Positions 8,444-16,842 of a stretch of 36,478 nt of DNA are shown piece after piece. The notes beneath the pieces were generated by a model. It saw only the letters and a list, made by a program, of their open reading frames with translations, was not told the origin of the DNA and searched no databases. Within the stretch, counting starts at the first letter, position 1, and every line of letters starts with the position of its first letter. This DNA comes from CAYQTE01 sp964420285. GTDB taxonomy: Bacteria; Planctomycetota; Phycisphaerae; Tepidisphaerales; Tepidisphaeraceae. The DNA lies in assembly GCA_964420285.1 (NCBI GenBank), contig CAYQTE010000050.1, forward strand, positions 1 to 36,478, in the 5' to 3' direction. A program made the translations under genes and the position numbers.

Positions 8444-9148
8444 ATGACTCGTACGCACTTTTTGGCATACCGAAAGAACATCCACAGCCAGCATGGCGAG
8501 GATGGAGTTATCGCCGAACTCCTTAGGCGGCTTGGCATTACCACCGGCTGGTGCTGCGAATTCGGCGCCTGGGACGGCAAATACCTCAGCAACACCTTTG
8601 CCCTCATCGAGCAGGGATGGCACGGCGTCTACATCGAAGGTGACCCTGTGCGTGCCAAGGATCTGGAAAAAACCGCCACCGAACAAGCCAACCGGATTGT
8701 TCCCATTTGCGCCTTTGTCCAACCAGTTGCTGGCCCCGGCTCCCTCGATTCTCTTCTCTCCAATACCGCAATCCCCGAAGAATTCGATCTTCTCAGCGTC
8801 GATGTCGACAGTTGCGACTACCAGATCTGGCAAAGCCTTTCGAAATACCGCCCCAAGCTCGTGGTCATTGAGATTGACTCGACGTTCGAGCCGGGAGTCG
8901 AACACATCTTCCAGTCGTCGGAACACAAGAACACCACCAGCTTCACTTCCATGCTCAAGCTCGGCCAGGAAAAAGGCTACACGCTCGTCTGCCACACCGG
9001 CAACATGTTCTTCGTCCGCAATGATCTGGCGGACAAGGTCGGCCTGCCGGATTCCGAACGTCGGAATCCCAACCGGCTTTTCACGTACGGGCATGTGATA
9101 CCCAAGACGATTGGACAGTGGCTTCGCAAGAGGATGTCCGGCAACTGA
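8444..9148 (+). CDS. FkbM-like SAM-dependent methyltransferase, copy 2
   Basis: A 234-residue paralogue of the protein at 3459-4175, similar across its whole length: CCEFGAWDGKYLSNT as the SAM loop, GWHGVYIEGD, FDLLSVDVDSCDYQIW and the near-identical C-terminal stretch GYTLVCHTGNMFFVRNDL. The start at 8444 is supported by GGGAGAA 5-10 bp upstream and by the homologue. It is transcribed away from the minus-strand glycan genes and is followed after 51 bp by a glycosyltransferase. It probably O-methylates a sugar residue, perhaps the same position in another part of the glycan or as a chain-terminating cap, which Wzt C-terminal domains are known to recognise. That link is inference. Confidence 0.78.
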   Translation: MTRTHFLAYRKNIHSQHGEDGVIAELLRRLGITTGWCCEFGAWDGKYLSNTFALIEQGWHGVYIEGDPVRAKDLEKTATEQANRIVPICAFVQPVAGPGSLDSLLSNTAIPEEFDLLSVDVDSCDYQIWQSLSKYRPKLVVIEIDSTFEPGVEHIFQSSEHKNTTSFTSMLKLGQEKGYTLVCHTGNMFFVRNDLADKVGLPDSERRNPNRLFTYGHVIPKTIGQWLRKRMSGN

Positions 9149-9199
9149 CGCCGCCCGTATAGCCGGCAGTGCGGCTGGTCGATATCATTCGGAGTCATC

Positions 9200-10099
9200 A
9201 TGGATCAGGCACTGCTAACGGTCGGGATGACGGTCTTTAACGACGAGGCGATTCTCGATCAGTCGCTCGAACGGCTGCGGGCGACGGCGCCCAAGGGAAC
9301 ACGGCTTGTCGCCTTCGACAATTGTTCCACCGACCGCACGCCGGAGATTCTTGCGAAACACGGCGCCCAGGTGATGCGCGAAAACCTGCCCCAGCCCGAC
9401 GCCATTAACGTCCTGGCCGCCAATGCAAAATCGAAATATCTACTCCTTTGCCACGGCGATGTGTTCTTCCTCAGCGACAAGTGGTTCGACGCCTGCGCCG
9501 CCGAATTGGACAAGGGGAACGTCCTGGTCAGCCCCGATGACTGGGGCCTGGGAAATTACGCCCGCAAGGATTTCAAAGGCCGCCCGGAAAGCTCGTTCAT
9601 GATTTTCGACACCGCCAAGATGCACGCTCATCTGCGGAAGGTTGGCCCGGTGAGGTTTCTCAAGCGGCTGGTGAAATATCGCCACTTCGGCCCATCGCGC
9701 ATACTGCCGCTGTACGTTCCGCACGTCACGCACGCCCTGCCCGCCGCGATCGCCGACGCCGGTTTGACGTGGAAGGCCATGACCGTCTACCCCTCACGCC
9801 GGCTCGATCAGTCGTGGTTCACCGTTCCGCCCCTCCCCACATCGGACCCGCGCCCCTGGACCTGGCAGGATGAATGGGGACATTACGATTACGGCTTCGG
9901 TAATTTCTATTCCCTCAACGGAACTCTTACCCACTACCACAACTGGTATTCCAAGGAGATCTTCAAGGGTACCTCCGATCGCAATGCCGACGGCGTCCCC
10001 ATGGAATATATCCGCCAATACACGCGACGGTTCCTCTCCGACCTCAAGGCCGGAACCGTACATACCCCGCAAGTTGCCGGCGAACCGGTGGCGCCATGA
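9200..10099 (+). CDS. Glycosyltransferase, GT2-like
   Basis: A 299-residue protein. MTVFNDEAILDQSLERL and LVAFDNCSTDRTPEIL give the typical first half of a GT2 Rossmann-like donor domain, and YLLLCHGDVFFLSDKW supplies an HGD in place of the usual DxD. The C-terminal half contains a Trp-rich patch (PRPWTWQDEWGHYDYG) and no membrane span. The ribosome binding site CGGAGTC precedes the ATG at 9200. The stop codon overlaps the start of the next gene, lutB, as ATGA, so the two are translationally coupled. This is odd, because the next two genes belong to lactate oxidation rather than to glycan synthesis. Confidence 0.75.
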   Translation: MDQALLTVGMTVFNDEAILDQSLERLRATAPKGTRLVAFDNCSTDRTPEILAKHGAQVMRENLPQPDAINVLAANAKSKYLLLCHGDVFFLSDKWFDACAAELDKGNVLVSPDDWGLGNYARKDFKGRPESSFMIFDTAKMHAHLRKVGPVRFLKRLVKYRHFGPSRILPLYVPHVTHALPAAIADAGLTWKAMTVYPSRRLDQSWFTVPPLPTSDPRPWTWQDEWGHYDYGFGNFYSLNGTLTHYHNWYSKEIFKGTSDRNADGVPMEYIRQYTRRFLSDLKAGTVHTPQVAGEPVAP

Positions 10100-11580
10100 C
10101 CGATTCGGCCGGACCTGTTGCGACAACCGGCGGTGCAGCGCCAAATGCTCCTCCCGTTTGGACGTCCGGTACGTCCGATTTCAAATCCGCCAGCCGCGCC
10201 GCTGCCGCCAATGAACGCCTCAAACGCGCCGTCACGCTCAACACCATTCGCCAATACACCGGCCGTCAGCAACGCATGAGCGAACTGCCGGACGCCGAGG
10301 CGCTGAAACAGCTCGCCGGAAGCATCCGCCAGCATGCTCTGGATAATCTCGACTATTATCTCGATCAGTTCTGCCGTGCCGTCGTTCGCAATGGCGGGCA
10401 CGTCCATCTGGCCGCCACCGCCGCCGAGGCCCGCGACGTGATCCTCCGTATCGCCCGCGACGCCCGCTGCTCGCGAGTCATCAAGAGCAAGTCGATGGTC
10501 ACGGAAGAGATCAGCCTGGCCACGGCGATGGAGCAGGCCGGCCTCGATGTCGTCGAAACCGATCTCGGCGAATTCATCGTGCAGATCAGCCACGACCGCC
10601 CCAGTCATCTCGTCGGACCGATCATACACAAGGATGTCGAGTCGATCTCCCGCCTTTTCAGCGAATATTTCCACGTCTCCTGCGGCACGGACCCGGGCGA
10701 ATTGACCGCCCTGGCCCGCACGCACTTGCGCGGAAAATTCCGCGACTCCGATCTGGGCATGACGGGCGGAAACCTCCTGGTTGCTGAAACCGGCCAGGTC
10801 TGCGTCGTCGAAAACGAGGGCAATGTCCGCCAAAGCCTCACCACGCCGCGCATCCTCATCAGCGTCTCCGGCATCGAAAAAGTCATCCCCCGTCTGACCG
10901 ACCTGGCCGTCCTGCTCAAGCTCCTGGCGCGAAGCACCACCGGGCAGGCCATGACGATCTACACCAGCATCTTTGGCGGACCGCGCAAACCCGGCGAGAA
11001 GGACGGCCCCGAGGAATTTCACGTCGTGCTGGTCGACAACGGCCGCAGCGACATCCTCGCCAGCGAGGAATATCGCCCCGCCTTGCGCTGCATCCGCTGT
11101 GGCGCCTGCCTCAACGCCTGCCCCGTCTACCGCAAGATCGGCGGCCACGCCTACGGCAGCGTCTATTCCGGCCCGATCGGCTCGCTGCTCACCCCCCTGC
11201 TCTGGGGTTTGCACGGATATCGCGATCTGCCCCAGGCCAGCACCCTCTGTGGCGCCTGCGCCGAAGTCTGCCCCGTCAAAATCGACATCCCCCGACTCCT
11301 CGTCGGCCTGCGACAGGACATGGTCCGTGGCCGCTTGAACGCCTGGATCGAACGCAATATCTATCGCCTGTGGGCGTGGTCCATGAAGCGGCCCCGCCTC
11401 TACGCGATCTCGTCACGCATGCAACGATGGAACCTCCTGCGGCGTTCCCGCGGCAGCGGTTGGATCAATCGCCTGCCCATCTTCGCCGCCGGTTGGACGG
11501 ATATCCGCGACATGCCCGCGCCGGCCGATCGCTCGTTCCATCAAATGTGGCGACGACGCACCCCGGAGAAACCCTCATGA
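10096..11580 (+). CDS. lutB: LutB-type iron-sulfur protein of the L-lactate oxidation complex
   Basis: A 494-residue protein matching LutB/LldF (LUD domain followed by a ferredoxin-like domain). KSKSMVTEEISL near 131-142, VVETDLGEFIVQ near 152-163 and PSHLVGPIIH near 169-178 are family hallmarks. Two CxxCxxxCP-type clusters follow: C332, C335, C338, C342 and C385, C388, C392. A C-terminal basic segment replaces the usual short tail. In known systems LutA, LutB and LutC together oxidise L-lactate to pyruvate in the cytoplasm. The first ~40 residues are Ala/Pro/Gly-rich and may be a lineage extension. It starts inside the stop of the glycosyltransferase and ends overlapping lutC. Confidence 0.9.
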   Translation: MTDSAGPVATTGGAAPNAPPVWTSGTSDFKSASRAAAANERLKRAVTLNTIRQYTGRQQRMSELPDAEALKQLAGSIRQHALDNLDYYLDQFCRAVVRNGGHVHLAATAAEARDVILRIARDARCSRVIKSKSMVTEEISLATAMEQAGLDVVETDLGEFIVQISHDRPSHLVGPIIHKDVESISRLFSEYFHVSCGTDPGELTALARTHLRGKFRDSDLGMTGGNLLVAETGQVCVVENEGNVRQSLTTPRILISVSGIEKVIPRLTDLAVLLKLLARSTTGQAMTIYTSIFGGPRKPGEKDGPEEFHVVLVDNGRSDILASEEYRPALRCIRCGACLNACPVYRKIGGHAYGSVYSGPIGSLLTPLLWGLHGYRDLPQASTLCGACAEVCPVKIDIPRLLVGLRQDMVRGRLNAWIERNIYRLWAWSMKRPRLYAISSRMQRWNLLRRSRGSGWINRLPIFAAGWTDIRDMPAPADRSFHQMWRRRTPEKPS

Positions 11581-12263
11581 ACCCCGCCGCACAATCCGCC
11601 GATGAGCGATCCGGCATCTCCGATCCATCGGGCGTGATGGCCAAGGTGTCGCGCGCACTGGGCCGCCGCTCGCCCGCCGATCGCCCCACTCCACCGCCCA
11701 TCAGCGAGCCGATCACGAGACTTGTGCATACCGACATCGGCCTGGCGGAACTCTTCACGCGCACGGCCGCGGACAACAAGATCGAGGTGTGCCCGGTCTC
11801 GCCGTCGCAGTTGGGCAATGAACTTTCAGCATTCCTGAAACAGCGCGGATGCCGCCGCATCGCCCTCGCTTCCACGCCGCTCATCGAGCGATTGAATCTC
11901 GGCCGGGCGCTGGAACTGGCCGGGTTCGATGTTACCACCTGGTCACAAATGTCCCGCGACCAGAGCTACGATATGGATTGCGGCATCACCGATGTCGCCT
12001 TCGCGGTGGCGGAAATCGGCGGCCTGGTGATCCGCCCGACACCCGGCCACGGCAGATCTCTGTCTCTGGCCCCCCCGCTTCACATTGCCATCGTCGAACC
12101 GAAGAACCTCATTCCCGACTTGCTCGACCTCTTCACTCTCCTGCCCCGCGACGGCTCGGCCGCCACCATTATCACCGGCCCCTCTAAGACCGCCGACATT
12201 GAAGGCAATCTCGTCGTCGGCGTACATGGGCCGCACGAAGTGCGGGCGTATCTGATCTCTTGA
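11577..12263 (+). CDS. lutC: LutC-type LUD-domain protein
   Basis: A 228-residue protein. ATG at 11577 overlaps the lutB stop as ATGA, so the two are coupled; a longer frame upstream is antiquated noise inside lutB. The C-terminal two thirds form a LUD domain with ISDPSGVMAKVSRALG at the start, then YDMDCGITDVAFAVAEIGGL and the ending VVGVHGPHEVRAYLI, which match LutC/YkgG proteins. LutC is a partner of LutB and LutA in L-lactate oxidation. LutA, the CCG-domain Fe-S oxidoreductase, is not in this window on either side, so it must lie elsewhere or this pair works with a different subunit. It converges on tsf with a gap of only 15 bp. Confidence 0.87.
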   Translation: MNPAAQSADERSGISDPSGVMAKVSRALGRRSPADRPTPPPISEPITRLVHTDIGLAELFTRTAADNKIEVCPVSPSQLGNELSAFLKQRGCRRIALASTPLIERLNLGRALELAGFDVTTWSQMSRDQSYDMDCGITDVAFAVAEIGGLVIRPTPGHGRSLSLAPPLHIAIVEPKNLIPDLLDLFTLLPRDGSAATIITGPSKTADIEGNLVVGVHGPHEVRAYLIS

Positions 12264-12278
12264 TTCCCGCGCCGCCGT

Positions 12279-13100
12279 TCACGACGCCTGGCCGACTTCC
12301 ATCCGCATGTACTCTTTGATCGTCGCACCAGCGGCCTTGAGCATGTCCCCGATTGAGCCCTTGAACTTGTCCGGATTAACAAACGGCTGATCGAGCAGCA
12401 CGCGGTCTTCGTAAAACAGCCGCATCTTGCCCTCGGCAATCTTCTCCGCGATCGGCTTGGGCTTGCCGGATTCAATGGCCTGGGCCACGGCGATTTCTTT
12501 TTCCCTGGCCACGATGTCCGCCGGAAGCTGTTCGCGCGAAAGCGCCAGCGCCCGCGGCTGACGACCGGTGATGTGCAGGCCCAGATCGCGCAGAAGCTCA
12601 TCCGATGGATCGCCGGCCACACTGACCAGCACGCCGATCTTTCCCGTTACCGTGTAGATGTACAACCCGACCTTGCCGCCATCGATGCGCTGGATGGCAG
12701 TCCGGCCGATATGCACGTTCTCGCCCGTTTGCTGGGCCACCTCGGTCACCTTGGCCGCAATGGCGGGATCAGCCGCGACATTGGCCGATGGATTGGCCAG
12801 CAGGATCTTCGCCGCCGCCATGCCAAGCTGCTGGACCGGCTCGCTCTTGGCGGTGAAATCGGTATTGCAGTTGACCTCGACCAGAGCCGCCGCCCGGCCA
12901 TCGTCACTGCGGCTGCCGATGATGCGGCCTTCGCTGGTGGTTCGTTCGGTGATCGAGGTCTTCACGCCCTTCTTGCGAAATCCGTCGATCGCCTTCTGGA
13001 TGTCGCCCTCGACGGTGGCCAGCATCTTTTTGCATTCCATCATGCCCTGACCAGTCAGGGCGCGAAGTTCGTTGACGAGTTTGGCAGTGATTTCCGGCAT
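12279..13100 (-). CDS. tsf: Translation elongation factor Ts
   Basis: A 273-residue protein, a normal length for EF-Ts, which exchanges GDP for GTP on EF-Tu in the cytoplasm. The N-terminal UBA-like region carries the first signature, ELRALTGQGMMECKKML near 11-27, and the second signature is present as VEVNCNTDFTAKS. Two dimerisation-type subdomains follow with GKIGVLVSVAGD. The usual CETDFV reads CNTDFT, a mild deviation. It follows rpsB with a 121-bp gap, the classic rpsB-tsf order. The ATG at 13100 is the only sensible start. No terminator hairpin is evident in the 15 bp before lutC. Confidence 0.96.
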   Translation of the reverse strand: MPEITAKLVNELRALTGQGMMECKKMLATVEGDIQKAIDGFRKKGVKTSITERTTSEGRIIGSRSDDGRAAALVEVNCNTDFTAKSEPVQQLGMAAAKILLANPSANVAADPAIAAKVTEVAQQTGENVHIGRTAIQRIDGGKVGLYIYTVTGKIGVLVSVAGDPSDELLRDLGLHITGRQPRALALSREQLPADIVAREKEIAVAQAIESGKPKPIAEKIAEGKMRLFYEDRVLLDQPFVNPDKFKGSIGDMLKAAGATIKEYMRMEVGQAS

Positions 13101-13221
13101 GGTCGTTCTTCCTTGTTTCTTGCTAATCGGTATTCAGCTACTCGACGGCCTCGCCGACCCGAAAACGCCCTGCCCTACGCTCCAATCGCATGGGGCATTG
13201 GAATCGGCTCAGCGTGACAGT

Positions 13222-14151
13222 TCAGGCATTTGGCCCAGTCGCGGCCAGCGGTTCGCTCCCCGCCGGCACTGTGTCGGCCGGCGCGGGCGTCGCATCGACC
13301 GTCGCGGCCGGCCCCACGGGTGCGGAACCTTCGACCGTTCCCGCCGCCTCGGCAGGCGCGGCGGCTTCCTCCGGGCGCGACTCATCGGCGCGGAACGCGG
13401 TACGGCTCGAACGCCGTCGCGCCGCCGGTGCGGCCGGTTCCTCGGCCTTGGCTTCGGTCCGCCCGGCCTTGCCCTCAATGACGGAATCCGCAAGCTCGCG
13501 CATGATGATATCGATGGCGCGCATGGCATCGTCGTTGCCGGGGATTGGCAGGTCGATCAAATCCGGATCGCTGTCGGTGTCGATCAAAGCCACCGTGCGC
13601 ACGCCCAGTTTGCGGGCTTCCTTGACGGCAATATGCTCACGGCGGGTGTCGATGATGACCATCAGCCCCGGCATGCGCTCCATCTTGCGGATGCCTTCCA
13701 GGTTTGAGCGGATTTTCGTCTTCTCGCGTGAGAGCGTGCTCTTCATCTTCTTGGAATAGGTCTCGATCTGGCCGGATTCCCAAAGCTTCTCAAGCTCTTC
13801 CAGGCGGAGCAGGCGGGCGCGGATGGTGCGGAAGTTGGTGAGCGTGCCGCCCAGCCAGCGCTCGCAGACATAGTGCATGCCGCAGCGCTTGGCCTCCTCC
13901 TCGACCGTGTGCCGGGCCTGACGCTTGGTGCCAACGAACAGGACATCGCGCCCTGAGGCGACCGTCATGTTCACCAGCTTCTTGGCCCGCAACAGCCCCT
14001 TGATTGTTTCCTTGACATCAATGATGTGGATGAGATTGCGCCGGCCGTGAATGTACGGCTGCATCTTCGGATTCCACCGACTGACGCGGTGTCCAAAGTG
14101 AACGCCGGCATCCACCAGCGCCTTGACGAGTTCAGCCTGCGACTGTGCCAT
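13222..14151 (-). CDS. rpsB: Ribosomal protein uS2
   Basis: A 309-residue protein starting MAQSQAELVKALVDAGVHFG at 14151. Upstream in-frame codons belong to the leader. GVHFGHRVSRWNPKM, PYIHGRRNLIHIID, VLFVGTKRQA, ERWLGGTLTNF and the C-terminal IDLPIPGNDDAMRAI are textbook S2. The core ends near residue 235. The last ~75 residues are an Ala, Pro, Glu and Arg-rich low-complexity tail absent from E. coli S2. S2 binds the 30S head-body junction, where such a tail would be solvent-exposed. First gene of the rpsB-tsf operon. Confidence 0.97.
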   Translation of the reverse strand: MAQSQAELVKALVDAGVHFGHRVSRWNPKMQPYIHGRRNLIHIIDVKETIKGLLRAKKLVNMTVASGRDVLFVGTKRQARHTVEEEAKRCGMHYVCERWLGGTLTNFRTIRARLLRLEELEKLWESGQIETYSKKMKSTLSREKTKIRSNLEGIRKMERMPGLMVIIDTRREHIAVKEARKLGVRTVALIDTDSDPDLIDLPIPGNDDAMRAIDIIMRELADSVIEGKAGRTEAKAEEPAAPAARRRSSRTAFRADESRPEEAAAPAEAAGTVEGSAPVGPAATVDATPAPADTVPAGSEPLAATGPNA

Positions 14152-14457
14152 AAATTTGACTGCTCCAAAGGCGAAGGGGCTTTGGGCCGCTCCGCTCAGC
14201 CTCAACAATACCGCCGGCCGGACACGGCGGAATCGCCAGGAGGCTATATAAGAGTCCATCCGCAAAAGGCCAAAACCCCGCACCGCCCCGCTCCCATCGA
14301 GCGGGCCGTCTTGCAGGCGGTTTCCGGCAAACCAAGAGGATATCCTATCGGCCGGCGTTTCTTGAAGCAAGCTAATCGCCGGAAATTCGGACAACCGGGC
14401 GGGAAGATCGGCAATCAAATGACGGCGAGTCACATCGGCGCCGGATGTCGTTCAGCG
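14152..14457 (-). promoter_or_regulatory. rpsB leader and promoter region
   Basis: About 306 bp without a gene. A candidate sigma-70-like promoter on the minus strand has -35 TTGGCC (14268-14273 on the top strand as ggccaa), a 17-bp spacer and -10 TATATA (14245-14250). Transcription from it would give a leader of about 85 nt before the rpsB start. The leader is GC-rich with hairpin potential, as expected where S2 represses its own mRNA in other bacteria, but I cannot match a known motif by eye. Confidence 0.35.
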
Positions 14458-14847
14458 TCAGGGTGCGGGTATCACCAACCGCGACCAGAGGAGGAAGAAA
14501 AGCCAAACGTAGATGCAAAGGCCGCCGAATGTCGCCAGCCGCCGCTTGTCAGGCAATTCCACGCCAAGAGTCAGCACGAGTCGCACGAGGCCACTGAGCC
14601 CATACACCATGGACGCCAAGAGCATCGTGAACCAGAAAAAAGTGCATTCAAGATCGCACGTGTCCTCCACGAAAACCAACGCCATCACCGCAAACATCCT
14701 CAGGTTCGCGACGGTCACTTGAATCTCGCCACACCCACGGAGCTTTTTCGGCAACCCCTGGTCCACCGACGGCGCACAATACTCAAGTACACGCTTTTCG
14801 CTCGCTGCCGCCGGAACGTCATATTGCTCTGGATCGTTCTCCGCCAT
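14458..14847 (-). CDS. Hypothetical small membrane protein
   Basis: A 129-residue protein that I do not recognise. Its first 45 residues are polar and contain several acidic and cysteine residues. Three hydrophobic segments then follow: around 46-60 (NLRMFAVMALVFVED), 70-95 (FFWFTMLLASMVYGLSGLVRLVLTLG) and 105-125 (ATFGGLCIYVWLFFLLW). It therefore probably sits in the inner membrane. The start at 14847 has no striking ribosome binding site. It stands alone between rpsB and the nucleotidyltransferase pair. Confidence that it is real rests on the well-formed membrane segments and on clean length, not on homology. Confidence 0.5.
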   Translation of the reverse strand: MAENDPEQYDVPAAASEKRVLEYCAPSVDQGLPKKLRGCGEIQVTVANLRMFAVMALVFVEDTCDLECTFFWFTMLLASMVYGLSGLVRLVLTLGVELPDKRRLATFGGLCIYVWLFFLLWSRLVIPAP

Positions 14848-15003
14848 GCGAAGCAGCCCGCCTGTCCTACGCCCCGCCGACGATTAACGATACCTTTCGC
14901 CCCAATAGCTCGCAACTTCCCCCCGATACGACGAATATGAAGCGCCTGCCAGAATTCCCAAGGGGTACACTCGACATCCGCGTGGCATCGTCGGACGGCA
15001 GCC

Positions 15004-15762
15004 TCACAATCCCCGGCAGCCGCGCAGCCGAATCAACAGATTGTTCAGCGCCGCCCGTGCCGACGGACCTTCCGGAAGCGAACTCTTTTCATACGCTTCG
15101 TTCAGCTCCGCCAGCAGCCGGTCGTATTCCCGCCGGTGGAAATCAAAATCCGCATCGGCCAGCGCCGACTGCTCCGCCCCGGCCAGCTTGCTGGCGATCA
15201 AATCCGGCACCTGCCCAAGCGGGTACAGCTCGTTCAGCCTGACAAGATTCGCCTCCACCTCGCCAGTGCGCATCAGATGAATCCCAGTCAGCAATACGCG
15301 ATAGACATACAGCAGCGGCTTCACCCGGCGCGGGGTCTCCTTCTCGAACAGCTTCCACTGCGTATCGGCAAAGCCAATGTAATGGTGGGCGTGATGCCGG
15401 GTGATGCATCCCCGGCCGATGTGTTTGAGTTCCTCGTGCTCCGGCGTCGAGCGAACCACCAGCGGCGAATAGAGTTGTTCCAGCACGTAGCCGTTCTTCT
15501 TGAGCATGAGCAGGAAGAACTTGCGGGCGTCGTGCGTGACCAGGTCCATTTCCAGACCGTCTTGAATCCCCGACACCTCAATCGTCTCGCGCCCCGGATC
15601 GAGCCCCACCGCCTGGGCCACCGGCAGCACATGCACGCCGCGAAGATCGTAATCACTATCCGGCGACGGAAAGCCGTACAGGTGCGCGCCGCTGATCGTG
15701 ACGAAAACCAGCGGATATGGCTGGACTTCAACAAGCTTGATAACTCCCGGCGCGAAATCCAT
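15004..15762 (-). CDS. RlaP-type predicted nucleotidyltransferase (COG3541 family), second gene of pair
   Basis: A 252-residue protein. The nucleotidyltransferase signature is SGAHLYGFPSPDSDYDLRG near 24-42: Ser-Gly helix start followed by DxD (D37, D39), with a third acidic residue likely in EMDLVTHD near 90. This is the DNA polymerase beta-like fold of COG3541 proteins, called RlaP and linked to RNA repair in comparative genomics. The rest is mostly helical, with HHAHHYIGFADTQWKLFEK and KPLLYVYRVLLTGIHLM. Its ATG directly abuts the stop of the upstream homologue. It likely transfers a nucleotide to an RNA end, but the target is unknown. Confidence 0.75.
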   Translation of the reverse strand: MDFAPGVIKLVEVQPYPLVFVTISGAHLYGFPSPDSDYDLRGVHVLPVAQAVGLDPGRETIEVSGIQDGLEMDLVTHDARKFFLLMLKKNGYVLEQLYSPLVVRSTPEHEELKHIGRGCITRHHAHHYIGFADTQWKLFEKETPRRVKPLLYVYRVLLTGIHLMRTGEVEANLVRLNELYPLGQVPDLIASKLAGAEQSALADADFDFHRREYDRLLAELNEAYEKSSLPEGPSARAALNNLLIRLRGCRGL

Positions 15763-16722
15763 CTATTGCCCCCTGCTCGCATCGACCATCGACCGCCGGG
15801 CCTTCAGCAGCCACGCGTTGGCTGCCATGTAATCCGGCCGCTCCGGCAATTTCGTGTTGGCCAGCGCCTGGTCAAATCGCACATGCAGCTCGCGTCGCCA
15901 AAGCTCGCAATCCTCGAACGACACTTCGCCGCGTTTGATCGCCAGCAGCCGATCCCGGTGCGCGCCAACATGCACCGCCACGGCCGCGTCTTCCAGCGCG
16001 TTCACCCCGGCCAGCAGCAGCCGCAGCAGGTGCATCACGTGTTTCCATTTCACGTCGCCCTTGTTACGAAGGTCTCCTTGCAGCTTCTTGAACTGGCTCA
16101 GCACATATCCGTTGTACGTTTGATACACCATCTTCGAAAGAAACCGATCGCGCATAGCGAGCAATTCCCGAGCCAGCGGCGTCGCGCTTTCCACCAGCGG
16201 CGTGTAAAGGCACTCCAGCACGTTCGGATTCGCCTTCAGTGCCAATATCACGAACTTCTGCGCCTCCCAATAAACCTCCTCGGTCGCGTTGTAATCAAGC
16301 TGCTCCGGCACGCCGAACAGCGACCAATGCAAATCGGCCGGCGGAAGGTAGATCCCCCGCCGATCGGTATCGCTGTCGCAATCATCCAACCCATACGCGC
16401 GCGACCCCACGATGCACCGGTAGATCACATGCCGTTGCAGATCGTATTCCGCCAGCAAGGCCGCGCCCCCACCGGCCGCGGCGTCGATGACCCCGCCGCT
16501 CTGAAATTGCGACAGCACCGCCAATTCCTGCCGCACAAAAGCCGCTTCAAACGCATCGGGAAACCGCACGCGATAGCTATGCCAATAATCGGCCGGCGAA
16601 GCAATAACCACCCCGACCGCCCCGCGCGGATGCACCGTCTTGCCATCGGTGCCGCGAACCTCCATCAGTGCCACTACCCGCGTCCCGACGGGGAGTATGA
16701 GATGGGGATTGACGCTGGTCAT
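15763..16722 (-). CDS. RlaP-type predicted nucleotidyltransferase with extra N-terminal domain, first gene of pair
   Basis: A 319-residue protein from the ATG at 16722. The nucleotidyltransferase motif GSRAYGLDDCDSDTDRRG begins near residue 106, with catalytic DxD at about 118 and 120. Unlike its neighbour it has ~80 residues in front that look like a small beta-barrel of KOW/SH3 type (LPVGTRVVALMEVRG, GAVGVVIASPADYWHSYRVRF). Downstream, ANPNVLECLYTPLVESATPLARELL aligns with YVLEQLYSPLVVRSTPEHEELK of the next gene, so the two are ancient paralogues. They probably act as a heteromeric pair or on different RNA ends. It is divergent from the DUF1016-like gene by 120 bp. Confidence 0.75.
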   Translation of the reverse strand: MTSVNPHLILPVGTRVVALMEVRGTDGKTVHPRGAVGVVIASPADYWHSYRVRFPDAFEAAFVRQELAVLSQFQSGGVIDAAAGGGAALLAEYDLQRHVIYRCIVGSRAYGLDDCDSDTDRRGIYLPPADLHWSLFGVPEQLDYNATEEVYWEAQKFVILALKANPNVLECLYTPLVESATPLARELLAMRDRFLSKMVYQTYNGYVLSQFKKLQGDLRNKGDVKWKHVMHLLRLLLAGVNALEDAAVAVHVGAHRDRLLAIKRGEVSFEDCELWRRELHVRFDQALANTKLPERPDYMAANAWLLKARRSMVDASRGQ

Positions 16723-16842
16723 GGCGGCATCGTAACTGCGAGGTTGAGTGTGTTGTAGGGATCGCCTGTGAGGATCGAATTTTGGCGATGGCATGTCCCG
16801 TCTACAGGAACACGCCCATTTGGTAAACTGCGCTGGACTGAC

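Noticed and set aside
14152..14433. N-terminal extension of S2 (95 extra codons)
   Set aside because: The extra residues have no similarity to S2 and would include the promoter region; MAQSQAELVKALVDAGVHFG is the expected start.
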